Source: a virus. Taken from it: 55,172 nucleotides of DNA. The position numbers and the translations under genes are program-made. Position 1 is the stretch's first letter. Every line of letters starts with the position of its first letter. The DNA is taken from IMG/VR virus record IMGVR_UViG_3300044982_000113, positions 1-55,172 of that record; one strand, written 5' to 3'. The notes below the pieces were generated by a model. It was not told the origin of the DNA. It worked only from the letters and a program-made list of their open reading frames with translations, and did not search any database. Below, in pieces: positions 55,075-55,172 of the stretch.

Positions 55075-55172
55075 GGATAAAACGCTCGACGCCCCCTGAC
55101 GGGGGCTGAGAGCTAGATCATTTGCCGAGGAATGCTAGCATACGCCGACGGATGATCATGCCTCAGATCGCC
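55046..55172. repeat. Exact terminal direct repeat (right copy)
   Basis: Identical to bases 1-127. See the left copy for interpretation. Confidence 0.95.

Noticed and set aside
1-55172. Integrase, excisionase, repressor or attP that would indicate a temperate phage
   Set aside because: No tyrosine or serine recombinase motif and no CI/Cro-like gene is seen. The tRNA-like T-arm at 31489-31505 resembles an att core but has no integrase nearby.
1-55172. CRISPR array
   Set aside because: The Cas4-like nuclease at 42200 prompted a look, but there are no regularly spaced repeats with unique spacers; the iterons at 1804 are contiguous 16-bp units.

Overview
The window looks like the complete genome of a tailed siphovirus of an actinobacterial host, assembled as a circle. 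The first 127 bases are repeated exactly as the last 127, so the unique length is about 55,045 bp. The modules are in classical order: terminase, portal, scaffold, capsid, connectors, tail tube, chaperones, tape measure, tail tip, lysis, fibre. There is no integrase, repressor or plasmid partition gene, so it reads as a lytic phage. An actinobacterial host is inferred from the GC-rich coding sequence, several apparently leaderless genes (ATG six bases after a -10 box), an amidase endolysin, and gene families I know mainly from actinobacteriophages. No database was searched.

Layout. 1-7.0 kb: rightward early-type genes, many with zinc ribbons, preceded by three similar hairpin/palindrome/promoter modules; a gene-free AT-rich stretch with 16-bp iterons lies at 1.8-2.5 kb. 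7.1-31.2 kb: packaging, head, tail, lysis and fibre genes, all rightward and tightly overlapped. 31.2-32.4 kb: a leftward basic/acidic DNA-binding protein gene followed by a structured, tRNA-like non-coding stretch. 32.4-45.8 kb: rightward replication, nucleotide and recombination genes: SNF2-type helicase, dNMP kinase, MazG-like pyrophosphatase, two thymidylate-synthase-superfamily proteins, dCMP deaminase, a polymerase I fused to a uracil-DNA-glycosylase-like domain, a Cas4/RecB-like nuclease, a Sak4-like ATPase, an SSB-like protein and a VRR-NUC nuclease. 45.8-50.0 kb: leftward small genes in several promoter-led units. 50.2-53.6 kb: rightward primase/helicase and small genes. 53.6-54.7 kb: a gene-poor, AT-richer stretch, then one last gene running into the circular junction.

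How the parts work together. The nucleotide genes resemble the T4 set that replaces dCTP with a modified dCTP: a dCTP/dUTP pyrophosphatase-like protein, a dCMP-hydroxymethylase-like enzyme, a monophosphate kinase and a dCMP deaminase. Both thymidylate-synthase-like proteins carry Asp where thymidylate synthase has the dUMP-selecting Asn, as dCMP hydroxymethylase does. The best hypothesis in the window is therefore that this phage makes DNA with modified cytosine. A second genome-wide signal is a strongly over-represented oligomer, GTGTGGA/TCCACAC, at about one copy per kilobase on both strands, inside genes and in intergenic hairpins.
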